64,000 bases of DNA, taken from NCBI GenBank assembly GCA_910579465.1, contig CAJTUB010000001.1, positions 1-64,000 on the forward strand, in the 5' to 3' direction. A model generated the notes under the pieces. The model worked only from the letters and a program-made list of their open reading frames with translations, was not told where the DNA came from and searched no databases. Numbering within the stretch: the first letter of the stretch is position 1; every line of letters starts with the position of its first letter. Below are positions 26,407-35,363 of the stretch, piece after piece. The translations under genes were made by a program, and so were the position numbers. The DNA comes from an uncultured Lachnospiraceae bacterium (GTDB lineage Bacteria > Bacillota > Clostridia > Lachnospirales > Lachnospiraceae).

Positions 26407-27027
26407 ATGAAGTATCGGATTGTACTTGCGTCGGGTTCGCCGAGAAGAAAAGAGATTCTGGCGCAGATTGGTGCGGCGTTTGAGGTTATCGTGAGTGACT
26501 GTGATGAAAAAACGGAGAGAAGGGAGCCGGAGGCGCTGGTAAAGGAGCTTTCCGCGCAGAAGGCGGCGGCAGTAGCGGAAAAGGTATCCGGCGCCGCAGT
26601 GGTTATCGGAGCGGATACGATTGTCGCGTTCCGCGGGGAAATCCTTGGCAAGCCGAAGGACACGGAGGACGCCAGGCGGATGCTTGCGATGTTAGCAGGA
26701 AATGTGCATCAGGTTTATACCGGCGTGTCCCTTATCCTAAAGGAAGAAACCGGGGAGAGCAGGACGATTACGTTTGCGGAATGCTCCGAGGTGGACGTAG
26801 AGGCAATGACGGCGCGGCAGATTGCGGAGTATGTTGCGACAGGCGAGCCTGCCGATAAGGCAGGGGCATATGCAATCCAGGGGAAATTCGCGCCCCATAT
26901 CAGGGGAATCCGCGGGGATTACTATAACATCGTAGGGCTTCCGGTAGCCGGGATTTACCGGCGTTTGTATGAAGCCGGCATTGATTTGAAAACAGGTGAA
27001 AAAATATTTGCAAAAGGTATTGCATAA
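26407..27027 (+). CDS. maf: Maf-family nucleotide pyrophosphatase
   Basis: The 206-residue protein shows the Maf pattern: LASGSPRRKEIL at the start, VVIGADTIV, LGKPKDTEDARRML, VYTGVSL, and DKAGAYAIQG near the end. Maf proteins hydrolyse non-canonical or modified nucleoside triphosphates and have been linked to septum inhibition. Start 26407 has GAGAGG 7 bases upstream; the in-frame ATG at 26386 touches its GGAG and is less likely. The stop codon overlaps the argC promoter. Confidence 0.9.
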   Translation: MKYRIVLASGSPRRKEILAQIGAAFEVIVSDCDEKTERREPEALVKELSAQKAAAVAEKVSGAAVVIGADTIVAFRGEILGKPKDTEDARRMLAMLAGNVHQVYTGVSLILKEETGESRTITFAECSEVDVEAMTARQIAEYVATGEPADKAGAYAIQGKFAPHIRGIRGDYYNIVGLPVAGIYRRLYEAGIDLKTGEKIFAKGIA

Positions 27028-27048
27028 TATTCAGATGTGTCGTATAAT
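27020..27048 (+). promoter_or_regulatory. argC promoter, possible arginine-repressor site
   Basis: TTGCAT (27020-27025), 17 bp and TATAAT (27043-27048). The TGCAT-AAT-ATTCA element (27021-27033) overlaps the -35 and resembles an arginine operator (TGAAT-4-ATTCA), with a spacer one base short and one mismatch. Repression by ArgR/AhrC is plausible but unproven. Confidence 0.55.
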
Positions 27049-27084
27049 TATCGAAAGATATGGAAGCAGCAGGAGGAATAGGAT

Positions 27085-28125
27085 ATGATTAAGGTAGGAA
27101 TTATCGGTTCGACCGGTTATGCAGGGCAGGAGCTTGTAAGGATTTTACTCGCGCATCCGGAGGCAAGGATTGTATGGTACGGTTCCAGGAGCTATGTCGA
27201 TAAGAAGTATGCGGATGTGTTCCGCAATATGTTTACGTTAGTAGAGGATAAGTGTCTGGACGACAATATTCCGGAGCTGGCAAAGCAGGCAGACGTTATT
27301 TTCACGGCAACGCCGCAGGGCTTCTGCGCGTCGGTTGTCAATGATGAGGTGCTTGCCAACACGAAAATTATCGACCTGAGTGCGGATTTCCGCATCAAGG
27401 ATGTGGCTGTCTATGAAAAGTGGTACGGCATCGAGCATAAGAGTCCGCAGTACATAAAAGAGGCGGTTTACGGCTTGTGTGAGATTAACCGGGAGGATAT
27501 TAAGGGGGCGCGGCTTCTGGCGAATCCGGGCTGCTATACGACCTGCTCGATTCTTACGGCATATCCGTTGGCAAAGGAAGGGCTGATTGACCCGGACACC
27601 CTGATTGTGGATGCAAAGTCCGGCACCTCCGGCGCGGGGCGCTCGGCAAAGACAGATAATTTATTCTGTGAGGTAAATGAAAATATCAAGGCATACGGCG
27701 TAACGACTCATCGCCATACGCCGGAAATCGAGGAGCAGCTAGGCTATGCCGCAGGCAGGGAGATAACGATTAGCTTTACGCCGCACCTTGTGCCGATGAA
27801 CCGCGGTATTCTCGTAACGGAATACGCTTCTCTGGTAAAGGATGTGACGGAGCAGGAGCTGCGTGAGATTTATCATAAGTATTACGACAGCGAGTATTTT
27901 GTGCGCGTCCTGGATGCCGGTGTCTGTCCGGAAACCCGCTTTGTGGAGGGCTCCAATTTCGTAGACGTAAATATAAAGGCAGACCCGAGGACGAAGCGTG
28001 TCATTATGATGGGCGCCATGGATAATCTCGTCAAGGGAGCCGCAGGGCAGGCGGTACAGAACATGAACCTGATGTTCGGACTGCCGGAGCGTATGGGACT
28101 GGAGCTGGTTCCGATGTTCCCGTAG
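27085..28125 (+). CDS. argC: N-acetyl-gamma-glutamyl-phosphate reductase
   Basis: NADPH-dependent reduction of N-acetylglutamyl phosphate to the semialdehyde, third step of arginine synthesis. The 346-residue protein has the Rossmann start GIIGSTGYAGQELVRIL, DLSADFRI, the catalytic-cysteine motif ANPGCYTT, GTSGAGRS, and HRHTPEIEEQL. Length is usual for the family. GCAGGAGGA precedes the ATG. First gene of the arg operon running to argD. Confidence 0.96.
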   Translation: MIKVGIIGSTGYAGQELVRILLAHPEARIVWYGSRSYVDKKYADVFRNMFTLVEDKCLDDNIPELAKQADVIFTATPQGFCASVVNDEVLANTKIIDLSADFRIKDVAVYEKWYGIEHKSPQYIKEAVYGLCEINREDIKGARLLANPGCYTTCSILTAYPLAKEGLIDPDTLIVDAKSGTSGAGRSAKTDNLFCEVNENIKAYGVTTHRHTPEIEEQLGYAAGREITISFTPHLVPMNRGILVTEYASLVKDVTEQELREIYHKYYDSEYFVRVLDAGVCPETRFVEGSNFVDVNIKADPRTKRVIMMGAMDNLVKGAAGQAVQNMNLMFGLPERMGLELVPMFP

Positions 28126-28154
28126 CTTGCGGTATAGTTTCAGAGAAAGGAAGC

Positions 28155-28700
28155 ATGGGCGGAGCGTCTGCGGCGTGTGACAGAAAGGAAACGCAGGCGG
28201 AGCGTCCTATGCAGAGTGTGACAGAAATGGAGCAGAAGGAAAACGAAAACGGGATTTTCATCCGCGTGATGGCGCCGGAGGACTATGACCGGGTGTACCG
28301 CCTCTGGTGCGGCATCAAGGGCTTCGGTATCCGGAGCATGGATGATTCGAAGGAAGGCGTGGAGAAGTTTTTGCAAAGAAATCCGGCAACCAGTGTAGTG
28401 GCAGAGGAAAATGGTGAAATCGTCGGCGCGATTTTGTGCGGGCATGACGGCAGGCGGGGCTGCTTTTACCATGTATGCGTAAAGGAGAGCCACAGAAAGC
28501 ACGGCATCGGAAAGAAGATGGCGGCGGCGGCAATGCAGGCACTAAAGGAGGAGGGCATCAATAAGGTTTCCCTGATTGCCTTTAAGAGTAACCGGGGCGG
28601 CAACCGTTTCTGGCGTAAGGTCGGCTGGACCTTCCGAGAGGACCTGAATTATTATGATTTTACCTTAAATGAGAAAAATATTACACGGTTTATCGAATAG
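28155..28700 (+). CDS. GNAT N-acetyltransferase inside the arginine operon (YpeA-like)
   Basis: About 181 residues if the first ATG is used. The GNAT fold is clear: IRVMAPEDYDRVYRLW at the start, VVAEENGEIVGAILCG, the acetyl-CoA loop VKESHRKHGIGKKM, and a C-terminal WRKVGWTFR. The overall look is that of YpeA-type acetyltransferases. Between argC and argJ it could add a glutamate N-acetylation activity (ArgA-like) or modify a protein. The start is uncertain: AAAGGA is close to ATG 28155, and later ATGs lack a good site. Confidence 0.75.
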   Translation: MGGASAACDRKETQAERPMQSVTEMEQKENENGIFIRVMAPEDYDRVYRLWCGIKGFGIRSMDDSKEGVEKFLQRNPATSVVAEENGEIVGAILCGHDGRRGCFYHVCVKESHRKHGIGKKMAAAAMQALKEEGINKVSLIAFKSNRGGNRFWRKVGWTFREDLNYYDFTLNEKNITRFIE

Positions 28701-28783
28701 CTTATCGTCCGGAGGCATAGAACCTGCTGTAGATGGTCAGGAGAGCAGGGATTTATGCGGCACGGACAGGAAGGACGGACAGT

Positions 28784-30010
28784 ATGAATATTATTGACGG
28801 CGGCGTAACGAGCGCAAAGGGCTTTGCCGCAGCCTGTACGGCGGCGGGAATCAAGTATAAGACAGGACGGAACGACATGGCGATGCTTTACAGCAGCCTG
28901 CCGTGCCGCAGCGCGGGGACGTTTACCACAAATGTGGTAAAGGCGGCTCCGGTGAAATGGGATAAACGTGTGGTAGAAGAGGGCGGAGACGTGCATGCGG
29001 TCGTAATCAATGCGGGCATTGCCAACGCCTGCACCGGGGAAGAGGGGATGCGTTACTGCAAGGAGACCGGCGAGGCGGCAGAGCGCCTGCTTTCCGTTCC
29101 GGCAGGGAACGTACTGGTGGCGTCTACCGGAGTTATCGGTATGCAGCTTCCGATGGACAGAATCTGCGCAGGGGTAGCCGCAATGGCGCCGCTGTTAAAG
29201 GAAGGCCGCGAGGCAGGGCATGCGGCGGCAAAGGCGATTATGACGACTGATACGAAGGAAAAGGAAGCGGCGGTAACGATTGAGGTAGGCGGCGTGACAG
29301 TTACGCTCGGCGGTATGTGCAAGGGTTCCGGCATGATTCATCCGAATATGTGTACGATGCTTGGCTTTATTACGACGGATGCCTGCATTTCCAAGACGCT
29401 TTTGCAGAAGGCGCTTTCTGAGACGGTCCGCGATACCTACAACATGGTTTCGGTGGACGGCGATACCTCGACCAATGACACAGTACTGCTTCTGGCAAAC
29501 GGCGCGGCAGGGAATCCGGAGATTACGGAGGAAAACGGCGAGTATGAGAAGTTTAAGGAAGCGCTTTACTATATCAATGAAACGCTGGCAAAGAAGATTG
29601 CGGCGGACGGCGAGGGAGCGACAAAGCTCTTTACTACAAAGATTTTACATGCGGCAACGAAGGAGCAGGCAGTCGTATTTGCAAAGTCCGTGATTACGTC
29701 GAGTCTGACAAAGGCTGCCGTGTTCGGACAGGATGCAAACTGGGGCCGTATCCTCTGTGCGCTCGGGTATTCAGGAGAGAGCTTTGACCCGGATGCGGTG
29801 GATTTATACATTGAGAGCGAAAACGGGAAGCTGCAGCTGGTCGCAGGCGGCGCCGCGACGGATTATTCCGAGGAGGAGGCAACGAAGATTCTGTCCGCCT
29901 CCGAGGTAACGGCAGTCGCAGATATGAAGCAGGGAACGGCATCCGCTACCGCCTGGGGATGTGACCTGACCTTTGATTATGTAAAAATCAATGCGGACTA
30001 CCGGAGCTGA
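28784..30010 (+). CDS. argJ: Bifunctional ornithine acetyltransferase / N-acetylglutamate synthase
   Basis: Transfers acetyl from N-acetylornithine to glutamate and, in the bifunctional form, also makes N-acetylglutamate from acetyl-CoA. The 408-residue precursor self-cleaves at the conserved KGSGMIHPNMCTMLGF, giving alpha and beta chains; the beta chain would start at the Thr of CTML. GGITSAKGF-like start, AVFGQDANWGRI and the C-terminal DYVKINADYRS are typical. Start 28784 has GGAAGGA upstream. It follows the GNAT gene by 83 bases. Confidence 0.94.
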   Translation: MNIIDGGVTSAKGFAAACTAAGIKYKTGRNDMAMLYSSLPCRSAGTFTTNVVKAAPVKWDKRVVEEGGDVHAVVINAGIANACTGEEGMRYCKETGEAAERLLSVPAGNVLVASTGVIGMQLPMDRICAGVAAMAPLLKEGREAGHAAAKAIMTTDTKEKEAAVTIEVGGVTVTLGGMCKGSGMIHPNMCTMLGFITTDACISKTLLQKALSETVRDTYNMVSVDGDTSTNDTVLLLANGAAGNPEITEENGEYEKFKEALYYINETLAKKIAADGEGATKLFTTKILHAATKEQAVVFAKSVITSSLTKAAVFGQDANWGRILCALGYSGESFDPDAVDLYIESENGKLQLVAGGAATDYSEEEATKILSASEVTAVADMKQGTASATAWGCDLTFDYVKINADYRS

Positions 30011-30163
30011 TGTACCATAGAGGTGCAGGAAAAGCCTTGCAGGTTCTGTGAGTGAAACGGAGTGCGGGGAAAGAGCATGGGAAAAAGAGCATAGGGGGAA
30101 AGAGTGCGGAAAAGGAATGCGGGGAAAGAAAGCGGTACAGGAAAGAAAGCGAGGAAGCAGACG

Positions 30164-31060
30164 ATGGGAATGATAGAAGAGGTTATGTCAAAGGCAAATG
30201 TGCTGATTGAAGCCTTGCCGTATATTCAGAAGTTCAGGGATAAGATTGTAGTCGTAAAATACGGCGGCAGCGCAATGTTAGACGAAGGGCTGCAGCAGGA
30301 TGTCATTAAGGACGTCGCCCTGTTGAAGCTGGTCGGGATGAAGCCGATTATCGTACACGGCGGCGGCAAGGAAATCAGCAAATGGGTCGGACTTTTAGGG
30401 AAGGAGCCGAGATTTGTACAGGGGCTGCGCGTGACTGATGCAGACACGATGGAAGTGGCAGAAATGGTGTTAAGTAAGGTAAACAAGCGTCTGGTGCAGA
30501 TGTTAGAGCAGATTGGCGTAAAGGCGGCGGGAATCTGCGGCAAGGACGGCGGCACGTTAAAATGTGAGAAGAAGTATGCCAACGGGGAGGATATCGGATT
30601 TGTAGGGAATATTACCGAAGTGGATACGAATCTGATTGAAACGCTCCTGGTAAATGACTATATTCCGGTCATTGCACCGATTGGAATGGATGATGCATTT
30701 TATTCCTATAATATCAATGCGGACGATGCAGCCTGCGCGATTGCAACGGCAATGAATGCGGAAAAGCTTGCATTTTTAACTGATATTGAAGGCGTGTACC
30801 GCGACTTTGAGGATAAGTCTTCCCTGATTTCCGTGCTGACCTTAGCCGAGGCAGATAAGCTGTTAGCCTCCGGCGTTATCGGCGGCGGAATGCTTCCGAA
30901 GCTGCAGAACTGTATCGACGCGGTAAGGGAGGGCGTGTCCAGGGTACATATTATGGACGGGCGTATTGACCATTCCCTGCTTCTGGAGTTCTTTACCAAT
31001 AAGGGTATCGGAACCGCAATTATCGGCAGTGAAAATACGCTTTATGAAAATGAGCGGTAG
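30164..31060 (+). CDS. argB: Acetylglutamate kinase
   Basis: Phosphorylates N-acetylglutamate, second step of arginine synthesis and often the feedback-controlled one. The 298-residue protein has the amino-acid-kinase motifs VVKYGGSAM, IVHGGGKEI, NADDAACAIA, and LTDIEGVY, with GGGMLPKL near the end. The N-terminal helix extension and length fit the arginine-sensitive hexameric type, so feedback inhibition is likely. ATG 30164 has GAGGA about 8 bases upstream; codons further upstream are purine-rich and lack family likeness. Confidence 0.94.
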   Translation: MGMIEEVMSKANVLIEALPYIQKFRDKIVVVKYGGSAMLDEGLQQDVIKDVALLKLVGMKPIIVHGGGKEISKWVGLLGKEPRFVQGLRVTDADTMEVAEMVLSKVNKRLVQMLEQIGVKAAGICGKDGGTLKCEKKYANGEDIGFVGNITEVDTNLIETLLVNDYIPVIAPIGMDDAFYSYNINADDAACAIATAMNAEKLAFLTDIEGVYRDFEDKSSLISVLTLAEADKLLASGVIGGGMLPKLQNCIDAVREGVSRVHIMDGRIDHSLLLEFFTNKGIGTAIIGSENTLYENER

Positions 31061-31075
31061 AAAGGAACGGTGGCT

Positions 31076-32260
31076 ATGAAGAAGGAAGACTGTATTGCAA
31101 GGGCAGAGAAGGTCCTGATGCATACCTATGCAAGGTATCAGGTGGTCTTAGACCACGGCGAGGGCGTGTATCTGTATGATACGGACGGCAAAAGGTATCT
31201 GGACTTTTCTGCCGGAATTGCCGTATTTGCGCTGGGCTATGACGATAAAAAGTACAATGAGGCGGTAAAGGCACAGGTAGATAAGCTGCTGCACACCTCG
31301 AACTATTATTATAACGAGCCGACGACCCTTGCGGCGGAAAAGCTGACAAAGGCATCGGGGATGAGCCGCGTGTTTTTTACCAATAGCGGAACAGAGGCAA
31401 TCGAGGGCGCGATTAAGCTTGCAAGAAAGTATTATTATAAGAAGCATGGCACGGCGGACAGTGAGATTATTGCCATGGAGCATTCCTTCCACGGCAGGAG
31501 CATGGGAGCCCTTGCCGTAACCGGGACGCCGAAGTACCGTACGGCATTCGAGCCGTTAATCGGCGGCGCGGTATTTGCAGAGTACAATAATCTGGAGAGC
31601 GTAAAGGCAAAGGTCAATGAAAAAACGGCTGCCGTGATTCTGGAGACTGTGCAGGGCGAGGGCGGCATTTATCCGGCAACGAAGGAGTTTTTACAGGGCG
31701 TCCGGAAGCTCTGCGATGAGAAGGGAATCCTGCTGATTCTGGATGAAATCCAGTGCGGTATGGGCAGGACCGGTACGATGTATGCGTACCAGCAGTATGG
31801 CGTGCAGCCGGATATTATGACGACGGCAAAGGCACTGGGCTGCGGTGTTCCGGTAGGCGCCTTTGCGGCGACGGAGGAGGTGGCTGCCGCCTATGAGCCG
31901 GGCGACCACGGGACGACCTACGGGGGGAATCCGTTTGTAACCCATGCAGTCAGCACGGTATTTGACCGGTTTGAGGAGCTGGGACTTTTAGAAAACGTAA
32001 AGGAAACCGGAGCATACCTGTACGCGCAGTTAGAGGCGCTGGCAGCCCGCCATACGGACAGCATCACGGCACACCGCGGCATCGGACTGATGCAGGGACT
32101 GGAGTTCCGGAGTCCGGTAAAGGATATCATTGCCCGCGCGATGGAGGCAGGACTGATTCTGATTGCCGCAGGAACGAACGTAATCCGGTTTGTTCCGTCG
32201 TTAGTGATTCAGAAGGAGCATGTCGATGAAATGATACGGCTGTTAGAGCAGAGCCTGTAG
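31076..32260 (+). CDS. argD: Acetylornithine aminotransferase
   Basis: PLP-dependent transamination of N-acetylglutamate semialdehyde to N-acetylornithine. The 394-residue class-III aminotransferase shows YLDFSAGIAV, FTNSGTEAIEGAIKLAR, HSFHGRSMG, LILDEIQCGMGRTG and TTAKALGCGVP with the PLP lysine. ATG 31076 is chosen because AAAGGA ends 9 bases upstream; a GTG at 31070 is too close. It begins 15 bases after argB ends. No argF or argH is in this window. Confidence 0.95.
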   Translation: MKKEDCIARAEKVLMHTYARYQVVLDHGEGVYLYDTDGKRYLDFSAGIAVFALGYDDKKYNEAVKAQVDKLLHTSNYYYNEPTTLAAEKLTKASGMSRVFFTNSGTEAIEGAIKLARKYYYKKHGTADSEIIAMEHSFHGRSMGALAVTGTPKYRTAFEPLIGGAVFAEYNNLESVKAKVNEKTAAVILETVQGEGGIYPATKEFLQGVRKLCDEKGILLILDEIQCGMGRTGTMYAYQQYGVQPDIMTTAKALGCGVPVGAFAATEEVAAAYEPGDHGTTYGGNPFVTHAVSTVFDRFEELGLLENVKETGAYLYAQLEALAARHTDSITAHRGIGLMQGLEFRSPVKDIIARAMEAGLILIAAGTNVIRFVPSLVIQKEHVDEMIRLLEQSL

Positions 32261-32291
32261 CGCTGTTTCAGGTCTGTACGGAGGTAGAAGC

Positions 32292-33164
32292 TTGGCTGAA
32301 ACAAAACTCTATACGAAAAACAGTACCTTTCAGAAGTTTGAGGTACTGAAGACGAACCGCAATAAGCGCTACCGGTACAAGGAGTTTCTGGTGGAGGGCG
32401 TCCGGAGCCTGAAGGAAGCAGCGAAGAACGGCTGGAACATAAAATCGTTTCTTTATAATGAGGGGCATCTCTCCGACTGGGCGCAGGAGATGCTCCGGAG
32501 CGTAAAGACAGAAATGAACTATTGCCTGACTGCGGAGCTTATGGAGGCGCTCAGCGGGAAGGAAGATACGTCCGAGCTTATGGCTGTGATAGAGATGCGG
32601 GAAGACTGCCTGGAAGGAATCAGGCTTTCCGAAGTGCCGTTTCTTGTACTTTTTGACAGGCCTTCCAATAAAGGAAACCTCGGTACGATGATACGCTCCT
32701 GTGATGCGCTTGGTGCGGATGCGCTGATTATCACAGGGCATTCGGTTGACCTGTATGACCCGGATGTCGTGGTATCGGCAATGGGCTCATTTTTCAATAT
32801 GCCGGTTATCCGGATTGAAGACAATAACGAGCTGTTTGCCTATTTGCACAGCTTAAAGGAGAAATATCCGGGCTTTGTCACAGCCGGAACGACTGCGCAC
32901 AAGGAGACGCCGCTGTACTCCGTGGATTTTACCGTCCCGCTGATGCTGATGCTCGGTAATGAGACGATGGGGCTCAATAAAGCGTTTAAGGAATACTGCG
33001 ATGTGCTTTGTACGATTCCGATGGCAGAAACGTCCTATGCCAGCTCCTTTAATGTCAGCTGCGCCGCTTCTATTCTGATGTATGAGGTCACAAGGCAGAG
33101 GGGGAGAGGCAAGGTGCCGCTGGATCAGGTGATAGAAAAATTGCGAAAGGATGGTTTGCTATGA
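32292..33164 (+). CDS. TrmH/SpoU-family RNA 2'-O-methyltransferase
   Basis: The 290-residue protein has an N-terminal RNA-binding substrate domain (about 1-110; YKEFLVEGVRSLKEA) and a C-terminal knotted methyltransferase domain: LFDRPSNKGNLGTMIRSCDALG, MGSFFNMPVI, LMLGNETMGL and ETSYASSFNVSCAASI. It likely methylates a ribose in rRNA or tRNA; the site cannot be read from the sequence. A TTG start is used: GGAGG lies 7 bases upstream and no ATG is near. It follows argD by 31 bases and overlaps the HicB-like gene by 4. Confidence 0.88.
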   Translation: MAETKLYTKNSTFQKFEVLKTNRNKRYRYKEFLVEGVRSLKEAAKNGWNIKSFLYNEGHLSDWAQEMLRSVKTEMNYCLTAELMEALSGKEDTSELMAVIEMREDCLEGIRLSEVPFLVLFDRPSNKGNLGTMIRSCDALGADALIITGHSVDLYDPDVVVSAMGSFFNMPVIRIEDNNELFAYLHSLKEKYPGFVTAGTTAHKETPLYSVDFTVPLMLMLGNETMGLNKAFKEYCDVLCTIPMAETSYASSFNVSCAASILMYEVTRQRGRGKVPLDQVIEKLRKDGLL

Positions 33165-33493
33165 GCAGTTTATTATCATACAAGGGTTATAACGGGACAG
33201 TGGAATATTCAAAAGAAGATAGCTGCCTTTTTGGAAAAGTAGTAGGAATAAAATCGTTATTGTCTTACGAAGGAAGTTATGTTAAGGAATTAGAACAGAA
33301 TTTCCAAAACGTGATTGATGAATATCTGGAGGAATGTAAGAAGCAAAATGTAGAGCCGGAGAAGCCTTACAAGGGAACATTTAATGTCAGAATCAGCCCG
33401 GAGCTTCACCGGAACATTGCAGTCTATGCAATGGAACATGGGAAAAGCCTGAATGCGGCAGTAGAAGAGGCAATCGGAAATATGGTCGGGTGA
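33161..33493 (+). CDS. HicB-family antitoxin-like protein, no HicA beside it
   Basis: The 110-residue protein has an N-terminal HicB-like domain (GYNGTVEYSKEDSCLFGKVVGI, then FQNVIDEYLEECK) and a C-terminal ribbon-helix-helix (KGTFNVRISPELHRNIAVYAMEHGKSLNAAVEEAI). HicB normally neutralises the HicA mRNA interferase, but no HicA-like gene is within 350 bases on either side, so it is likely a solitary regulator. Its ATGA overlap with the methyltransferase gene implies coupled translation. A terminator follows. Confidence 0.82.
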   Translation: MSSLLSYKGYNGTVEYSKEDSCLFGKVVGIKSLLSYEGSYVKELEQNFQNVIDEYLEECKKQNVEPEKPYKGTFNVRISPELHRNIAVYAMEHGKSLNAAVEEAIGNMVG

Positions 33494-33544
33494 TGTCATC
33501 CGGGTATCCGGAAGCGTTTCTGAAGTTCAGATAAAATGAGAAAA

Positions 33545-33576
33545 GTAATCGAATGTATATCGGATTACCTTTTTTA
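33545..33576 (+). terminator. Terminator of the arg/TrmH/HicB transcript
   Basis: GTAATC (33545-33550) pairs with GATTAC (33563-33568), followed by a T-run. It marks the right end of the normal-composition block before the AT-rich patch. Confidence 0.7.
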
Positions 33577-33633
33577 ATGAGCATGTGAAACTTTGGACCT
33601 GTTGACAAACTCTATTTTTAATGCTAAGTTGTT

Positions 33634-33698
33634 GCAAGGGGGCAGACGAAGTATTGGATTAGCTAAGCTGCTAACCCAAGGCTTCGTCTGTACTCCCT
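33634..33698. other. Long hairpin at the edge of the AT-rich patch
   Basis: CAGACGAAG (33643-33651) pairs perfectly with CTTCGTCTG (33682-33690); inside it TTGG/CCAA and TTAGC/GCTAA continue the stem, and outside it AGGG/CCCT extend it. A TTGACA lies at 33602-33607 with a weak -10 17 bp on, so a small plus-strand RNA is possible. On the other strand it would be the 3' end of the ATPase transcript. No protein frame is evident. The rest of 33577-33860 is AT-rich without a gene that I can see. Confidence 0.5.
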
Positions 33699-33860
33699 GC
33701 TTGACCTGTGACCTCCGCGCTATTAAAAAAGGTATTTGTTTTTAATTACTTTTATAACTATCTCTTAATCAATAAGAATAACGTATTCACAAAGATATGC
33801 TTTTAATAATACTCTGTCTTTTTTATAACCATGCAAAAGTTCAGTAACTCAAGTGCTTCA

Positions 33861-35345
33861 TTAACGCTCAATTGATAGCGAATTTTTAATTGCATAAATA
33901 ATTTTAGGATCACAGATTTCATAAACGACCGATCCATTATTTCGTTTTCGAGATGTTTTCTTTGTTAATCCAAGATTACACATCCCTGTAATATAATTAG
34001 TTGTTGAACCACCTGTTGATGCCATTTCTTTTAACTCAGCATTTGTGAAATCATGGTCTGATAATTTTAGTAAATGCTGAATATATGTATAAACATCATT
34101 TGTGTTTTTTCTTGCACCCTTCTTCCTAGGATAATGTTCATAAAAGTCAAAATTTACAACAAATCTTTCTAATCCCCGTTGTATTGCTTCATTACTAATT
34201 TTTTTGTTTGAATCCAATGAATGTTGAGTATTAAACAATTGGTCGAATATGTGCCATAAATCTCTTGGATTTGCATTACATAAATCAAATATTGTTTCAA
34301 ACAGTTCCCAAGTAACATCCTCCTCAAACAGTTCCTTATAATTTTTTATCTTTTTATTCGAATATACATAGAGACGTTGATTTAATACTCTTTCCAATTC
34401 TTCTTGATTCCAGTCTATCCTATACACATTATTTTTTTGTGTGCGAAACCTTGAACTTAATCCTTCAAATGGAATACTCCATATAGAAAAAATAAGTTGA
34501 ATATTAGGATTTAACAATAATTTACTATCCAAAAGAATCGATGAAATGAAATTAACAATCTCATCTGAATCATTTTCAAATCTAGCATCTTCGTCTAATT
34601 TATCAAAAAAAACAAGTGGCTTTGGGTATCCTAGCGTATTAATCATATCTAGGGTCCTGTTCAGTAAATCATATGATACCTCAATATCATAGAATTGTGC
34701 GTCTGACTCATATTTTATGTTTGGGAAAATTGATTTAATGTTTTCAGAATTAATCGGTGGCAAATAATGTCCAAATGAGTCAGTAAGAAATTTATTTCCA
34801 AAGTTTGCAGTTGCTGTTGCAAAAAAATTTAAAAATGATGTTATTGGTTTAGAAAATTTGTTTAGTAGTCTTTTTCCAAAAGATAACTGTACTTGATCTA
34901 TTTGATCTGAAATTTGTTTTTCTGTCAAATTTTTTGCAAATCTATAAATCAAATATGATAATAAAATCTTGTCATTATTAGACATTTTCTTTATAGCCTT
35001 TTTGTTCGAGAAAAGTTTAGTTAGCAGTCCACGAACTATACTTTCTAAAAGCAAATGATAAAAATCTGATAGATTATTTTCTTTGCATACACTTTCGTAG
35101 TTTTCAATATATCCCATTATAGCATCGTGAGTTATCTTTTGACTTAAATCATTTAAAATTTTAGTTTTTCCACTTCCACGATTACCGACAACAATTGTTG
35201 TCAACGTATTTGTAAAGCTATTTTCCAACAACGAATAATTGGAAGGTTTAATAAATAGACCTGTCTTTTTTTCTTGTTCACTATTGTATATAGAGAACGG
35301 ATACTCTTCCAAGCCAAACTTAGCATAGAACTTATCAAATGTCAT
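33861..35345 (-). CDS. P-loop ATPase of the Sll1717 type, possible defence gene
   Basis: The 494-residue protein has Walker A VVGNRGSGKT (about 50-60), a hydrophobic strand ending VFFDKLDE that fits Walker B, NANPRDLWHIF (sensor-like), and a C-terminal winged-helix-like part from about 430. The layout fits ATPases labelled Sll1717 family; relatives of the wider STAND/KAP-like group occur in phage defence, but no function is proven. Start 35345 has GGAGGTG 8 bases upstream. The gene is clearly AT-richer and uses different codons than its neighbours, so recent transfer is likely. It stands alone. Confidence 0.7.
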   Translation of the reverse strand: MTFDKFYAKFGLEEYPFSIYNSEQEKKTGLFIKPSNYSLLENSFTNTLTTIVVGNRGSGKTKILNDLSQKITHDAIMGYIENYESVCKENNLSDFYHLLLESIVRGLLTKLFSNKKAIKKMSNNDKILLSYLIYRFAKNLTEKQISDQIDQVQLSFGKRLLNKFSKPITSFLNFFATATANFGNKFLTDSFGHYLPPINSENIKSIFPNIKYESDAQFYDIEVSYDLLNRTLDMINTLGYPKPLVFFDKLDEDARFENDSDEIVNFISSILLDSKLLLNPNIQLIFSIWSIPFEGLSSRFRTQKNNVYRIDWNQEELERVLNQRLYVYSNKKIKNYKELFEEDVTWELFETIFDLCNANPRDLWHIFDQLFNTQHSLDSNKKISNEAIQRGLERFVVNFDFYEHYPRKKGARKNTNDVYTYIQHLLKLSDHDFTNAELKEMASTGGSTTNYITGMCNLGLTKKTSRKRNNGSVVYEICDPKIIYAIKNSLSIER

Positions 35346-35363
35346 TGTTAATACACCTCCCAA

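Noticed and set aside
33602..33698. Retron non-coding RNA beside the ATPase
   Set aside because: No reverse transcriptase gene is near, and the hairpin lacks a recognisable msr/msd layout.
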